In this document: positions 42,540-51,413 of the stretch, in pieces | Layout: every line of letters begins with the position of its first letter | Numbering within the stretch: the stretch's first letter is position 1 | Assembly (NCBI GenBank): GCA_964523885.1 | Contig: CAZFYX010000018.1 | Coordinates: 1-64,000 of the forward strand | DNA from: SHXO01 sp964523885 | GTDB lineage: Bacteria > Pseudomonadota > Gammaproteobacteria > Burkholderiales > SHXO01 | Direction: 5' to 3' | Length of the DNA stretch: 64,000 bases | The notes under the pieces: generated by a model | The model's database searches: none | Told to the model about the DNA's origin: nothing | Seen by the model: the letters and a program-made list of their open reading frames with translations, nothing else | Translations under genes and position numbers: made by a program

Positions 42540-43289
42540 ATGGTGCTTAACATAGCCGCAAGTACCAGGAGGAAACGCGAAGACGTGGCCCATGTATCTG
42601 GAATAGAGAACGACACTCCAAAATCGCGATTGACCATACGTCGGTACCCGTGCAAATCTGCTGAGCTGCTGTGTCGCTCTAGTCAGAGCGCTGGTTGGGC
42701 ATTGCGCCTCGCTCTCTGGCTGTTAACGCTTACCCTACCCTGGACTAGCAGTAGCTTCGCAGATACGTGGCAGGTGCGACGGCTCTGCGAACGTCACGAT
42801 GGCAAGATCGTGGCGAAGACTAACGGAGTTCCGAGGCTTCTGACCTGCGCCGATGTCATACGTCACTGGCAGGAACTCCAACTACCGGACACACCATTTT
42901 CCCGCCTTCGAGATCGGCTGCTGAGAGGACCTCGAAACATCGATCAAATTCCCGTCGATAAGCATTGTGCGCGGGATCTTTCTGCATCACGCCCGTACGT
43001 CCGCTGCTCCATGGCAATCCATGGTGCGCCAGTAACGGTGCACATCCAAGCCAACTCTGCCGGCCTTATCGAGATCTACACTATAGATATTCAAGATGCT
43101 CGCCCCGCCTTACAACCCTACCTCGATAACGTGCGTTTGAAGTTTGGCGTAGATGAGATCACTGATGAATTAGTAGATTACGTCTTGGACTTGCTGGTTC
43201 TTAAGAGCCAGCAGGCGTCCCTTGCAAATGAGATCTACGAACGCAGAGGTTTCGGTATCTTTATCAGACTGATTAAAGAGGGCGGATGA
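42540..43289 (+). CDS. Exported protein of unknown function
   Basis: 249 residues from the ATG at 42540, 46 bases after hamB. A hydrophobic stretch (about 52-75, LALWLLTLTLPWTSSSFADT) lies unusually far in; it could be a signal sequence with a long n-region, a membrane anchor, or mean that translation starts later. The rest is soluble, with cysteines in RLCERHDGK, LLTCADVI, KHCARDL and YVRCSMAI that could form disulfides in the periplasm. No family is recognised. An exported protein in this cytosolic defence group is odd. Confidence 0.6.
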   Translation: MVLNIAASTRRKREDVAHVSGIENDTPKSRLTIRRYPCKSAELLCRSSQSAGWALRLALWLLTLTLPWTSSSFADTWQVRRLCERHDGKIVAKTNGVPRLLTCADVIRHWQELQLPDTPFSRLRDRLLRGPRNIDQIPVDKHCARDLSASRPYVRCSMAIHGAPVTVHIQANSAGLIEIYTIDIQDARPALQPYLDNVRLKFGVDEITDELVDYVLDLLVLKSQQASLANEIYERRGFGIFIRLIKEGG

Positions 43290-43464
43290 TGAGGAGCAGT
43301 AGGTGTACTAAGCGCTACCTCGGCCATAGACTTTCACGGACTAGCTCGAACTTTGCGCACCGACAATGTCGCGGCACTCCACTGGAAACCCAAGTTCGGC
43401 GCAGGTGTTAAAGGTCCTATTTGGGTTCGTACAATGCGCTAAATCCAAGATATAGTTGCTTAGC

Positions 43465-43875
43465 ATGGTGTCGTCTGCTATTTCCTTCCGCAAGTCGTTT
43501 AAGGCCGAGTGCCGAGCCTGGTATCAGGATCGAGATCATCTAGGCTTGAGGATGTCCGACGCAGCCGCGTACGTATATGCGTGGCATGAAGAAGGCGAGC
43601 CTAGCGAATGCAAAATTGGCTATTGTAGGTCGGACCCATTCACCTATCTTTGGGAGGGCTCTGCCCTTTCACATCAGAAGCGGCTTCCTGTCGTGTTTCT
43701 TACTGTTGGCTTACGGTCAATTCGAGAAGCTAAAGAGTTTGAGCACGCACTCCACCTCTCGCTGGAGGCTAAGCACATGGAGCGAAGCTGCGCGAGAGAG
43801 TGGTTTTGCGCACACCGAGACGAAGTTGCAATTCGCGCTCGGAGCCTGGTCGCGCAATATCAGTTCCTGTTATAG
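43465..43875 (+). CDS. Small protein, possibly GIY-YIG (T5orf172-like)
   Basis: 136 residues from the ATG at 43465; a TTG at 43456 is an alternative. The pattern AYVYAWHEEG...CKIGYCRSDP followed by FEHALHLSLEAKHM and AREWF resembles the GIY-YIG-related T5orf172/MUG113 fold (YxY..KIG..., Glu-x-x-Leu-His, EWF). This is a tentative fold-level call. It sits three bases before the next gene, so the two probably form one unit behind hamAB. Confidence 0.55.
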   Translation: MVSSAISFRKSFKAECRAWYQDRDHLGLRMSDAAAYVYAWHEEGEPSECKIGYCRSDPFTYLWEGSALSHQKRLPVVFLTVGLRSIREAKEFEHALHLSLEAKHMERSCAREWFCAHRDEVAIRARSLVAQYQFLL

Positions 43876-43878
43876 GTC

Positions 43879-44346
43879 ATGGGAACCGCGTTCCGACACT
43901 CCGCTGGCTTCGGCAAGAGAATTGAGTATTGGATAGCCGGGCTCATGCTGAAGCAGGGGCTCGATGTTTACTTGCCGCTCGTCGATGACGACGCGATCGA
44001 TGCGGTTATCAAGCGGCCTGATGGCTCGTTCGTCGAAGTGCAGATAAAGGCGCGGTCTCAGAACGTCAAGCTCGGCGACGGGGCGCTCTTTGCAGCAATT
44101 ACGCATGAGTTACGTGCCAACTACTTCTTTTTGCTCTATTCGGAGCGCCACGACACCATGTTCCTCCTATCGTCCGGTGAGTTCATCGCAGAGGCGGTCC
44201 AGAATCGAACTGGCACCAATGCAGGTAAGCGCAGCCTCTGGTTTAATGGAACTCGTCGCAGCAAGGTGACAGGCGAACGCGAGGAGTACATAAAGGAGCG
44301 ATACCTGAAATACATTACTCAAGACTTTGGGCGTCTTCTTGCTTGA
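43879..44346 (+). CDS. PD-(D/E)XK-like protein
   Basis: 155 residues, ATG three bases after the previous stop. The nuclease-like pattern is Glu16 (GKRIEYWIAG), Asp41 (DDDAIDAVIK) and Gln55-x-Lys57 (EVQIKAR), the same E-D-QxK arrangement as in the protein at 37995-38774. The remaining part has mixed alpha/beta character (ANYFFLLYSERHDTMFLLS). Function is unknown. It may be an effector or accessory of the defence group. Confidence 0.65.
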   Translation: MGTAFRHSAGFGKRIEYWIAGLMLKQGLDVYLPLVDDDAIDAVIKRPDGSFVEVQIKARSQNVKLGDGALFAAITHELRANYFFLLYSERHDTMFLLSSGEFIAEAVQNRTGTNAGKRSLWFNGTRRSKVTGEREEYIKERYLKYITQDFGRLLA

Positions 44347-44483
44347 ACACTGCCTATCCGTACTTGCGCACGAATCGCTAGATCCGCCAGCGGCGACGTC
44401 CGAGGGAGGGGGGCTGACCTACCAATCATCGGACCATTCGCCGCCTGTATTGCGCACCGCTCCAGAACGGCGAGTATCTGGCC

Positions 44484-44834
44484 TTACCGATCGCCAAGGG
44501 GGTGATGGTGGAACCTGTTCTTTGCGAGCAGCTCACGACTTCGTCGCATCGTGTTCTGCAGGCTGAATCGTGGGTCCTCCAAGGAAGGGGGCGACCAGAA
44601 TGTCCGCCTCGCTCTTATCCTCCCTCCATTCCTAAAGAGCCAGCAGCGCTTTCGCTTCCAGCCGGAGGCAATCAGAGCGGGACTCATTGCGCGCACAGTT
44701 ATACCGGTACCGGCGGCGATTTCGGAGGAAGCATAGAGCCGATTTCGATACTTCTGTGGCTGCTCCCTCCACCAGCGGCCTAACTGTTCGGTACGCAACG
44801 CAAAGGTTGTCGGAGAAGGCAACCCCTTAGGCAC
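44484..44834 (-). CDS. Small protein of unknown function
   Basis: 116 residues, GTG start overlapping the upstream stop by eight bases, which supports it as a real gene. It is basic and has a possible helix-turn-helix-like segment in the middle (SSEIAAGTGITVRAMSPALI), but no family is recognised. It is the last gene of the minus-strand backbone run that starts with the primase. The 137 bases between it and the defence cargo hold nothing recognisable. Confidence 0.5.
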   Translation of the reverse strand: MPKGLPSPTTFALRTEQLGRWWREQPQKYRNRLYASSEIAAGTGITVRAMSPALIASGWKRKRCWLFRNGGRIRARRTFWSPPSLEDPRFSLQNTMRRSRELLAKNRFHHHPLGDR

Positions 44835-45102
44835 TCGCTCTCTCCGGCGCGACGGCCGGTGAATATTGCTCTATCCGCGACAGGTACCGCGCAGCGCCGT
44901 CTTTAATGTGCGCCAAGACAAGTTCATCCGGCACGCTCCGTACGTGCTTTAGTTCGTTGCGCAGTATCAAAAATTCAGCGATGAGCGTCGCGACGTCGCC
45001 GGTTATGTCACTTATCCTGTCCAGCAAGGCCCATGTAAGCCACTTGTCCTCATCTGCTTCGTTCTTCGGCACCGCCTCAGCTTGGGGCAGGTGATTATTC
45101 AT
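44827..45102 (-). CDS. Small helical protein of unknown function
   Basis: 91 residues from the ATG at 45102, which overlaps the upstream stop as ATGA; a longer in-frame start at 45192 is less likely. It is predicted mostly helical and acidic in the N-terminal half (EAVPKNEADEDKWLTWALLD). No family is recognised. Tight coupling with both neighbours indicates a single operon. Confidence 0.6.
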   Translation of the reverse strand: MNNHLPQAEAVPKNEADEDKWLTWALLDRISDITGDVATLIAEFLILRNELKHVRSVPDELVLAHIKDGAARYLSRIEQYSPAVAPERASA

Positions 45103-45689
45103 TTCGCTCCTCCAACCTCGTCGTACGTCTGATCCACCAAAAGTCTCCCTTCGGCCGCGCTTCCGAAGAGCTGGGGCGTTCGCCCCTGCCACTTCACCAT
45201 TTGTCCCCCTCGGATGTCATACGCGCAGACTGCCCAGGAACCACCAGAGACCGGGTAAACGCCGAACATTCTCCCCCCTATCACCTTATGCCAGCCCCCA
45301 TCCAGCACCTCCCCCTTTGGCTTCGATCGCTTCCAACCTCTACTCTCGGGTGTGACAAGCTCAGGCGGCGCACCTCCCATAGCTGGTATGAGAACCGCGT
45401 CCTTCGCAGCTTCCTTCGCTTCGTCCGCAGAACGAAAGCCGCCGGCTAGCTCGTGCATTTCACCGTCTTCACCGATCACCTCGGCATGCCACGGACGAAT
45501 CGGGGCGGGGTATACCCTCGCGGCCACAACGCCTCGGTCGATTAGTGAATCCCCCCGCCAGTGCCACGCGTCGACCCGGTAACGCTCCCGTTCCTTGTCC
45601 CATGCCGTCTGGGCCAGTTCCGACTCCAATTCCTCCAGCCACAATTCGTGGACTAAGGCATTTGCGTCCATCTCGTCGTTCCCGCTCAC
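45099..45689 (-). CDS. Hypothetical protein of the element backbone
   Basis: 196 residues, GTG start with GGAG eight bases upstream; an ATG at 45671 is an alternative. It is rich in Trp and Gly and has two similar-looking halves: YPAPIRPWHAEVIGEDGEMHEL and WHKVIGGRMFGVYPVSGGSWAVCAYD. No known domain is recognised. It is the first gene after the CCATGG-rich intergenic block and could be regulated from it. Confidence 0.6.
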   Translation of the reverse strand: MSGNDEMDANALVHELWLEELESELAQTAWDKERERYRVDAWHWRGDSLIDRGVVAARVYPAPIRPWHAEVIGEDGEMHELAGGFRSADEAKEAAKDAVLIPAMGGAPPELVTPESRGWKRSKPKGEVLDGGWHKVIGGRMFGVYPVSGGSWAVCAYDIRGGQMVKWQGRTPQLFGSAAEGRLLVDQTYDEVGGAK

Positions 45690-45732
45690 TGTTTAAGCTC
45701 CACTGCCACCTAGTCCCTCCGCCCGCTGATTG

Positions 45733-46025
45733 CCATGGCTTCGCCATGGTGTACTCATCTGTATGCCATGGGCCTGGAGATCCGCGCCAGTGCTGTTTCT
45801 CCGAGATCTACCCATGGTGTCCATGGCGTCCATGGCTTCGTTTCTATCCCCTTTCTACGTACTCCCCTTTCTCACCCCTGTCTTCCTTCTTCTTTAAAAG
45901 AGAAGAACAATGCCATGGACACCATGGGTACCCCCTCCCTATTCCTGGAAACCCGCGCCAGTGCTTGTTCTCCGCGCCATGGCATTAATGCAAGGGATGC
46001 CATGGCAAAGCCATGGATGCCATGG
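45733..46025. repeat. Cluster of twelve CCATGG palindromes, candidate origin or operator array
   Basis: CCATGG starts at 45733, 45744, 45766, 45812, 45821, 45830, 45913, 45922, 45977, 46000, 46011 and 46020. Many neighbours are 9 or 11 bases apart. A longer imperfect repeat (about 32 bases, with the core ccgcgccagtgct) occurs at 45773-45804 and 45944-45975. An AT-rich palindrome with arms TTCTTCT/AGAAGAA (45887-45893, 45901-45907) is near the centre. The block lies between the primase stop and the next gene start and contains no CDS. Confidence 0.85.
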
Positions 46026-46032
46026 GGACTGC

Positions 46033-48846
46033 TCACGCATCTGCTACCGCTAGTACTTCGGGAGCTAGCAGAAACTTCCAGCCGGAGACTTTCGGCCCAT
46101 CGAGCGAACACCGCTCGGCCCGAATCCCAAGGTCGCGCAATAGGGGTTGTAGGCGTGTGAGTGCGACTCCCATAGCGCGATCAGATTCCGGAACGTTCGA
46201 CCTACCCGACAAAGCACTGGCTTCTTGTAGTGCGCGTAACCGCACCTGACTCCGGAGCCAAGACACCTGTGCGCCAACGAGCAGTCCTCCATCAGGACGC
46301 CGCACCGCGGAATGGCTTCCTCCACTCCCTTTGCTCCACTGCCGAACGTAAGGAAGCTCTGGCGCGTACGGGGCAGTGCCCTGAAGATTACGCAGGACTT
46401 CAACTAACAGTCGCGCGACAATATCGCCCTCTGCGATGTCTCTCGCCTGCCGATTGCGAAGCTCGGACAGAGATGCCAGAAACTCACCGGGACGGCGCCC
46501 GAGGATTTGGGCCAGAGCTTCACCCGTTTGAGCGAACTCAACCAATCGCACCCGCCATTCAGCCTGCTGGCGGACAATTCGGGAAAGCTGACCGCGCACT
46601 TGTGCAAAGAGCGTGAGGATCGCGCCGAGCATGTCTGGCCATGCATTCAAGAACCGCTTGTTTAGCTCCGGTCCAGGCAGGTGCCCTGCAAGTCCTAGCA
46701 TCGGAACCCGTAATGCGCGGTCCAATAGATCGGGGGCAGTGATTACCGGCGATATGCCGGTCAACAAAACCGGGCGGTGAAGGGGCAGCATGTCCGCCTC
46801 CGTATGCCCATAGAAGCGCCGTACCCCGATCACTGTTCCGGTCGCGCATCTGCACAATAGATCTTGCCCGTCGCGCCCCAAGCGGCTGAGGTTGTCCATG
46901 AACAGTACATGGCGGCTCTGAGCTAGGGCGCACATGTGCTCTTCCTCGGGAGTTACCACGGGAGGCACGTTATATTCGGTCGGGTCGATGAGGCGCGCGA
47001 CAAATTGGGCTGCCGTGCTTTTCCCGCTCCCCGCGGCCCCGCTAAATTCTAGGATCGGATGCGGCGTGTCTGGTCTGAGCCATTCGACTAAAGCCGCAAT
47101 CAACGGCAGCTGCATTTGCTCGGGGATTGCGGTGACCTCCCAGAGCGGCGCAAGCGCCTCCCACGCTGCATCGGGGTGCGGGTGAACGGTAGGGCGGGGC
47201 AGTGACGCATATCCGTCTTGCCTTGACCATGCGATACGGGTGTTTTTCTCTAAGGTCCAGCTGCCCTCCGCAATACGAGCCATCCAGCCCTGTGCATCGC
47301 CGAGGTCCAGTAGGTAGTCCGCTTCGCCCCTGCCGATACGAACAAAAACGCTTCGCCTCCGTCGCTCCTGTCTTGCGACCGCACGATGAAGCCTGATAGC
47401 TCGGTCCAACCCTTCCTTACTCGGGAGCTTCTGCCCCAACGTCGATGCTTGAAGCAGGATCGCATCCTGACTGGACTCTCCCCCCCAAGGGAGGCACTCG
47501 ATGCGCTCTCCACGCTGCAGCAGAACGTTGGCGGTTCCGTACTGGTCAAAGAAAACGTCGAACGCGCCCGCTGCTTGCTCCGCTGACGGAGCAGTCCCCT
47601 TGGCGGGCATTTCGTCTGTACTAAACCCGGGGCAGCCCGCTTGTTCCAGTGCAGGGAGGTGTTTGGGGTGATGCTTGGCGAGGTAAGAGGCCGCTGCGCT
47701 ACCTCTTGTTGACCACTGCCGCTCTCCGGCATCCAGCTTTGCAATCGCTAACGCTACCCTTAGTGCATCAGCCAAAATTGACCCCGCGGCGGGGGCGGCC
47801 GGGGCATCCGGCCTGCACTCATCCCATATCCGTTCTGGGTCGTACTGAGGAAGATGATTGTTGACCTTAGCCGTCGCGCCAGCTCGCCCAGAGAAATCGA
47901 GCCACAGCTTCTTTGCAACCGCCTCGTCCGTCGAGAGCCCCCACGCCTTCAACAGCGGAGCGAGGCGACTCCAAGCGGCGTAATCGTTGGGGTCCAGCCA
48001 CCTCAGCGCTTCTTCAATTCTGGCGGAGTCAGGAAGGGCCTCGCTGGCCGTCAAGTCCGCGTTTGCATTGCGGACCATGCCGAGGTATGGAAGTACCTGA
48101 GCGCTGGGGCTACTTGATACGAGCGCGACTACGGATATGGGGTGGCCGACGCTGTGGACTTCCTTGAATGCGAGCTGCACCCGATCAGGATGCGCAGCCC
48201 ATACGCCCGCCAGTTGCGCGGGTCTCTCGCACGCTTTATCCGCCGCGCCGTCGAAAACTATTTCATTTACCCGTGCGGCGATTGACCGGAAGCCGCTGGA
48301 CGAGACGGGTTGATCAAAGGGGAGCAGCACTCGCGTTCGATGTCCCGACTTAAGTCCGAAGGAATGCGTCGAATACGCGGCGAATGCAAGGCCGGCATCT
48401 CGCATGCGCTGTAGGATCCCTTCGACTTGTGGCTGCTTAAGTTCGTCTAGGTCCGCCGCAACAAAGTACAGCTGATCTATGTGCGCGTTGCTTCGTTGTT
48501 TACCAACCGATGCCTCTCCTCGGGCGACGGCCCTTTGTAATGTGACCCCGCGCAGTTCTGCTTCTTTTAAAGTGCCCGGGATGAAGAACGGCAAATCCTC
48601 CTTATTTGGCCCGATGCGAGGCCGTTCTCCCACAACCGCCGAGACGATATCGGCCCATGATCTGGCGTTGTACTCACGCTCTGGGCGGGTGCTTGTTTCA
48701 GATGCGAACATCGTCAGACCGAAACGGCACTCGGCAAGGGATCTGTCGCTGATTGCAGATTCGAGGGGTAAGGTTTGCGCATCGAAGGCGTCCTTAGTCT
48801 GCTCCCAGCGCGATAGCTGTCGGTCTAGTGCTTCTAGTGCACCCAA
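46033..48846 (-). CDS. Primase/P-loop ATPase of the element
   Basis: 937 residues. The N-terminal part (about 40-270) resembles primase-polymerase-like proteins of mobile elements, with the putative catalytic segment YFVAADLDELKQPQVEG. The C-terminal half has a P-loop ATPase: FSGAAGSGKSTAAQF (Walker A), HVLFMDNLSRL (Walker B) and PVLLTGISPVI (sensor-1-like). This layout suits replication initiation or restart of plasmids and integrative elements. It is followed by the CCATGG cluster. The polymerase assignment is tentative; the ATPase is clear. Confidence 0.78.
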   Translation of the reverse strand: MGALEALDRQLSRWEQTKDAFDAQTLPLESAISDRSLAECRFGLTMFASETSTRPEREYNARSWADIVSAVVGERPRIGPNKEDLPFFIPGTLKEAELRGVTLQRAVARGEASVGKQRSNAHIDQLYFVAADLDELKQPQVEGILQRMRDAGLAFAAYSTHSFGLKSGHRTRVLLPFDQPVSSSGFRSIAARVNEIVFDGAADKACERPAQLAGVWAAHPDRVQLAFKEVHSVGHPISVVALVSSSPSAQVLPYLGMVRNANADLTASEALPDSARIEEALRWLDPNDYAAWSRLAPLLKAWGLSTDEAVAKKLWLDFSGRAGATAKVNNHLPQYDPERIWDECRPDAPAAPAAGSILADALRVALAIAKLDAGERQWSTRGSAAASYLAKHHPKHLPALEQAGCPGFSTDEMPAKGTAPSAEQAAGAFDVFFDQYGTANVLLQRGERIECLPWGGESSQDAILLQASTLGQKLPSKEGLDRAIRLHRAVARQERRRRSVFVRIGRGEADYLLDLGDAQGWMARIAEGSWTLEKNTRIAWSRQDGYASLPRPTVHPHPDAAWEALAPLWEVTAIPEQMQLPLIAALVEWLRPDTPHPILEFSGAAGSGKSTAAQFVARLIDPTEYNVPPVVTPEEEHMCALAQSRHVLFMDNLSRLGRDGQDLLCRCATGTVIGVRRFYGHTEADMLPLHRPVLLTGISPVITAPDLLDRALRVPMLGLAGHLPGPELNKRFLNAWPDMLGAILTLFAQVRGQLSRIVRQQAEWRVRLVEFAQTGEALAQILGRRPGEFLASLSELRNRQARDIAEGDIVARLLVEVLRNLQGTAPYAPELPYVRQWSKGSGGSHSAVRRPDGGLLVGAQVSWLRSQVRLRALQEASALSGRSNVPESDRAMGVALTRLQPLLRDLGIRAERCSLDGPKVSGWKFLLAPEVLAVADA

Positions 48847-48847
48847 T

Positions 48848-49321
48848 TTAGCTGCCCCTACGGCCGATGACTTCAGCGTCTCCCATGTCGATAACGGCCC
48901 CGGGTTTGGCGGTTAGTGCGACGGGCTCTGACTGAAGGTGAATGATGATGCTGAACGAGTTCTGCGCCGGGTCGACACGCTCCTTGCGCCGCTCCCGCGC
49001 GCCGCTCACGCTCATGAGCAGCTCGGAGATCTTTACGACTGCGGACCAGGACAGCTCTCTGCCCGAGAGCGTCTCTTCGAGAGAGTCAAGAGCAGCGTTT
49101 AGCAGCTTCGTCGCCCGGGCCTCTGCCAGCGCCCCGGAGACCTTCAGCTGTGCCAGTTCGCGCTCTATCGAAGCCCGTAGCGTCGGGTCCTTGAGTCGCT
49201 CTAACAGCTCTGTTTGCGGCATACCATGCAAGGCGGCTAAGTCCTCAAGAGGGAGGATCTGAGCGGCGACCAGCGCCGCATCCCGTGCCAGTGCTTTGCT
49301 GTCCTGCTTTGTGGGCAGCAT
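48848..49321 (-). CDS. Hypothetical helical protein of the element
   Basis: 157 residues from the ATG at 49321; an in-frame extension to 49441 is less likely. It is mostly helical: LARDAALVAAQILPLEDLAA, then ALAEARATKLLNAALDSLEE, and a beta-rich tail FSIIIHLQSEPV. Its stop is one base from the primase start, so the two are probably coexpressed. A role in replication or as a DNA-packaging-like small protein is possible but unsupported. Confidence 0.6.
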   Translation of the reverse strand: MLPTKQDSKALARDAALVAAQILPLEDLAALHGMPQTELLERLKDPTLRASIERELAQLKVSGALAEARATKLLNAALDSLEETLSGRELSWSAVVKISELLMSVSGARERRKERVDPAQNSFSIIIHLQSEPVALTAKPGAVIDMGDAEVIGRRGS

Positions 49322-49461
49322 CAGCGTAGTCCCTGGCGCCGTGGCCGGTGGGTATAGGGCGAAGCAGAATGCGTGGGGCCGTGGTACTTCGGCAGGCCAC
49401 GACCCAGACCCGCGGAATCCATCTTCAGCGCCGGAAGCCATTTAAACAGGTTGATCATCAC

Positions 49462-49758
49462 TTACTCACTGACGGCGGCTTGCACGGGCGATCGCGGCGA
49501 CTGATCGTCGGTCTTTCCGCGCAGTGAATCCTGCGGCCGTCCGGCGGCCCACTCGCGCACATGCTCAGGGTGATATCGAACCGTCCTGCCCAGCTTGATG
49601 AAGGGGACACCCCATCGCCGGTCTACTGCGTCCATCGCTAACGAGGATTCAGAGACCCCCAACCAGTCGGCTGCTTGCCGACGTGTCCATAACGGCTCTG
49701 TGGGTGTGCACCGTTGGGTCTTCTGGGCTGCCGGGTGTGTTTGGTGTGCGTCGTTCAT
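49462..49758 (-). CDS. AlpA-like helix-turn-helix regulator/excisionase
   Basis: 98 residues. The central part is a MerR/AlpA-type winged helix: WTRRQAADWLGVSESSLAM, then GVPFIKLGRTVRYHPEHVREWAAG. Such proteins in integrative elements control the integrase or act as recombination directionality factors. It lies between the integrase and replication genes on the same strand. An inverted repeat at 49844-49867 upstream could be its operator. Length is normal. Confidence 0.82.
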   Translation of the reverse strand: MNDAHQTHPAAQKTQRCTPTEPLWTRRQAADWLGVSESSLAMDAVDRRWGVPFIKLGRTVRYHPEHVREWAAGRPQDSLRGKTDDQSPRSPVQAAVSE

Positions 49759-50093
49759 GCGGTAGGCTCCTTGGACGCCGGTTAATGACGTCGGTCTACC
49801 GAAACCTTACATGGTCGATGCGTTAAAAGTCAACGTGCGATGAGAAATTCTAAGTAGATATTTCTACCAGGTGCCGCATGCAGAAAAAGATTTACTAGAT
49901 GTCGTGCTTTCGCCTCACGGGGCCGAGTTCCATGCAGTGCGAAACGCCGACTGTTTTAGTGAAGTCGCGTGTTTGGTGCGTCCGGAGAAAGCACAACCTC
50001 TAGTGTTCTGCACTCCGTTCCGCGTAGGCCGCAGGCAATGTACTGCGTGGTCTCCACGCTGATGTTGGTGTCTCCCTGGGGAGGACTGAATGC
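49759..50093. other. Intergenic region, no gene
   Basis: 335 bases between the AlpA-like gene and the integrase stop. Apart from the inverted repeat at 49844-49867 no gene or known site is recognised. Confidence 0.5.
49844..49867. promoter_or_regulatory. Inverted repeat, possible operator of the AlpA-like gene
   Basis: GAAATTCTA (49844-49852) faces TAGATATTTC (49855-49864) with a one-base bulge, and GTAGA/TCTAC (49854-49858, 49863-49867) forms an overlapping palindrome. It lies 86 bases upstream of the AlpA-like start in AT-rich DNA. Confidence 0.4.
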
Positions 50094-51413
50094 TCACGCC
50101 GCTCGCGCGATGGGCAGTTTGACAACGGCGCCCAACCTCGCCCAACTCAGCATGTAATCTTCGAGATCTTGTGCTGGCTTCCGGAGCCGGTCGACATTGG
50201 CCACGGTATAGTGCCGCGCCGTTACGTCCCGTCCATCACTGTGGCCGAGCAATCGTTTCAGCGCATAGAGGGACACATCGAGACTTTCGAGGTGCGTTGC
50301 GTAAGTCCGACGAAGATCATGTAGCGTGTGCCGGATTCCGGAGGCGGCGGCTACGGCTTCCAACGCCTTGCGCGGCTCCTGAATGTGCCCCGTTTCCCCA
50401 AGCGTTGCGGCGAAAACGTAGACATTTCTAGGCCGGTTATCGCCAGTCCCTCTCTTAGGCGCTTTAGCCAGCTGCGCGCGAAGCAGTCCGCCTGCGAAAC
50501 GAGTCAAGGGCACTACTCGGTCTTCGCCGTTCTTTGTGTCTCGGAACGTTATCGTCCCTACGTCGAAATCTACGTCAGACCACTGAAGCCGCTCTGCCTC
50601 GCCTCTCCGTGCCCCAGTGAGCAGGACAAATTGAAGGAATGTGGCAATCGTTTCGCGGTCCTGAGAAGCTTCCGTGTTCTGCAGTCCTCGCACAGCGATG
50701 AACCATGCGGCCAAGTCCTCACGTTGGATGTAGTTTTGACGCGGGCGCTCCTGAAACCACTGGTGCTTCTCAGTAAGCACGTGCACGGCGTTTTCCGGTA
50801 ATACCGCTTTCCCAAGATCGGCCCGGGCCCAAGTGAGCACCGCCCTAAGCATCCTCATGCAGGCATTTGCTTGTGACTTGCCCGCACTGGTGCGGGAGAT
50901 ATCGATGTGCCGCCGCGCCACCATGCCAGCATCGATTTCCGTGACAGGGAGGTTGTGCCAGCTTTGGTGCGTCCGTGCGCTTTGCCTTTCCTGATCCGTC
51001 TTCTTTCGTGCGCGCTGCTCCCAGATTCCGCCCAGGTACACCTCGAAGTACCGCCGGTAGTCCTTCGCGGTGCGGTCCTTGAGTTGTCGGGCGTCCATGA
51101 ATGCCTCGAACACCTCTTTAAGCGTCTTGCTTCGGCGCTGGGCGGCCCGTTCCTGCTCTGCCGGGTCAACCCCTCGGTCCATCATGGCGTCCCACTCCCG
51201 AGCGCGCTTGCGAGCCATGTCCACCGACCAACTCGGCCACTGTCCGATGGTTAAGCGCCTCGACTTCCCGCGAAACCGCCGCTCAAACACAAAGGCCTTA
51301 CTGTGCGCCGTCACGCGTAGCCCGAGACCCTTCTGCTTGTCGTCCGGGTAGATGCGCTGCCCAGACTCTGGAGCTTCTACCGCTTCGATAAAGGTCTTAG
51401 TTAGGTTGGCCAT
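50094..51413 (-). CDS. Tyrosine integrase
   Basis: 439 residues from the ATG at 51413; an upstream in-frame extension has no family match. The N-terminus is the arm-binding domain typical of tRNA-targeting integrases (GLGLRVTAHSKAFVFERRFRGK). The core-binding part covers about 95-215 and the catalytic domain about 225-430, with Arg269 (TGARRGEA), His365 and Arg368 (LHDLRRTYATHL), His391 (LLGHSDG) and nucleophile Tyr402 (ARHYTV). All catalytic residues are present, so the element may still move. It overlaps the upstream small gene by 17 bases. Confidence 0.95.
   Translation of the reverse strand: MANLTKTFIEAVEAPESGQRIYPDDKQKGLGLRVTAHSKAFVFERRFRGKSRRLTIGQWPSWSVDMARKRAREWDAMMDRGVDPAEQERAAQRRSKTLKEVFEAFMDARQLKDRTAKDYRRYFEVYLGGIWEQRARKKTDQERQSARTHQSWHNLPVTEIDAGMVARRHIDISRTSAGKSQANACMRMLRAVLTWARADLGKAVLPENAVHVLTEKHQWFQERPRQNYIQREDLAAWFIAVRGLQNTEASQDRETIATFLQFVLLTGARRGEAERLQWSDVDFDVGTITFRDTKNGEDRVVPLTRFAGGLLRAQLAKAPKRGTGDNRPRNVYVFAATLGETGHIQEPRKALEAVAAASGIRHTLHDLRRTYATHLESLDVSLYALKRLLGHSDGRDVTARHYTVANVDRLRKPAQDLEDYMLSWARLGAVVKLPIARAA

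Noticed and set aside
45733..46025. CRISPR array
   Set aside because: The CCATGG repeats are six bases long, palindromic and irregularly spaced; there are no 24-40-base repeats with unique spacers and no cas genes.
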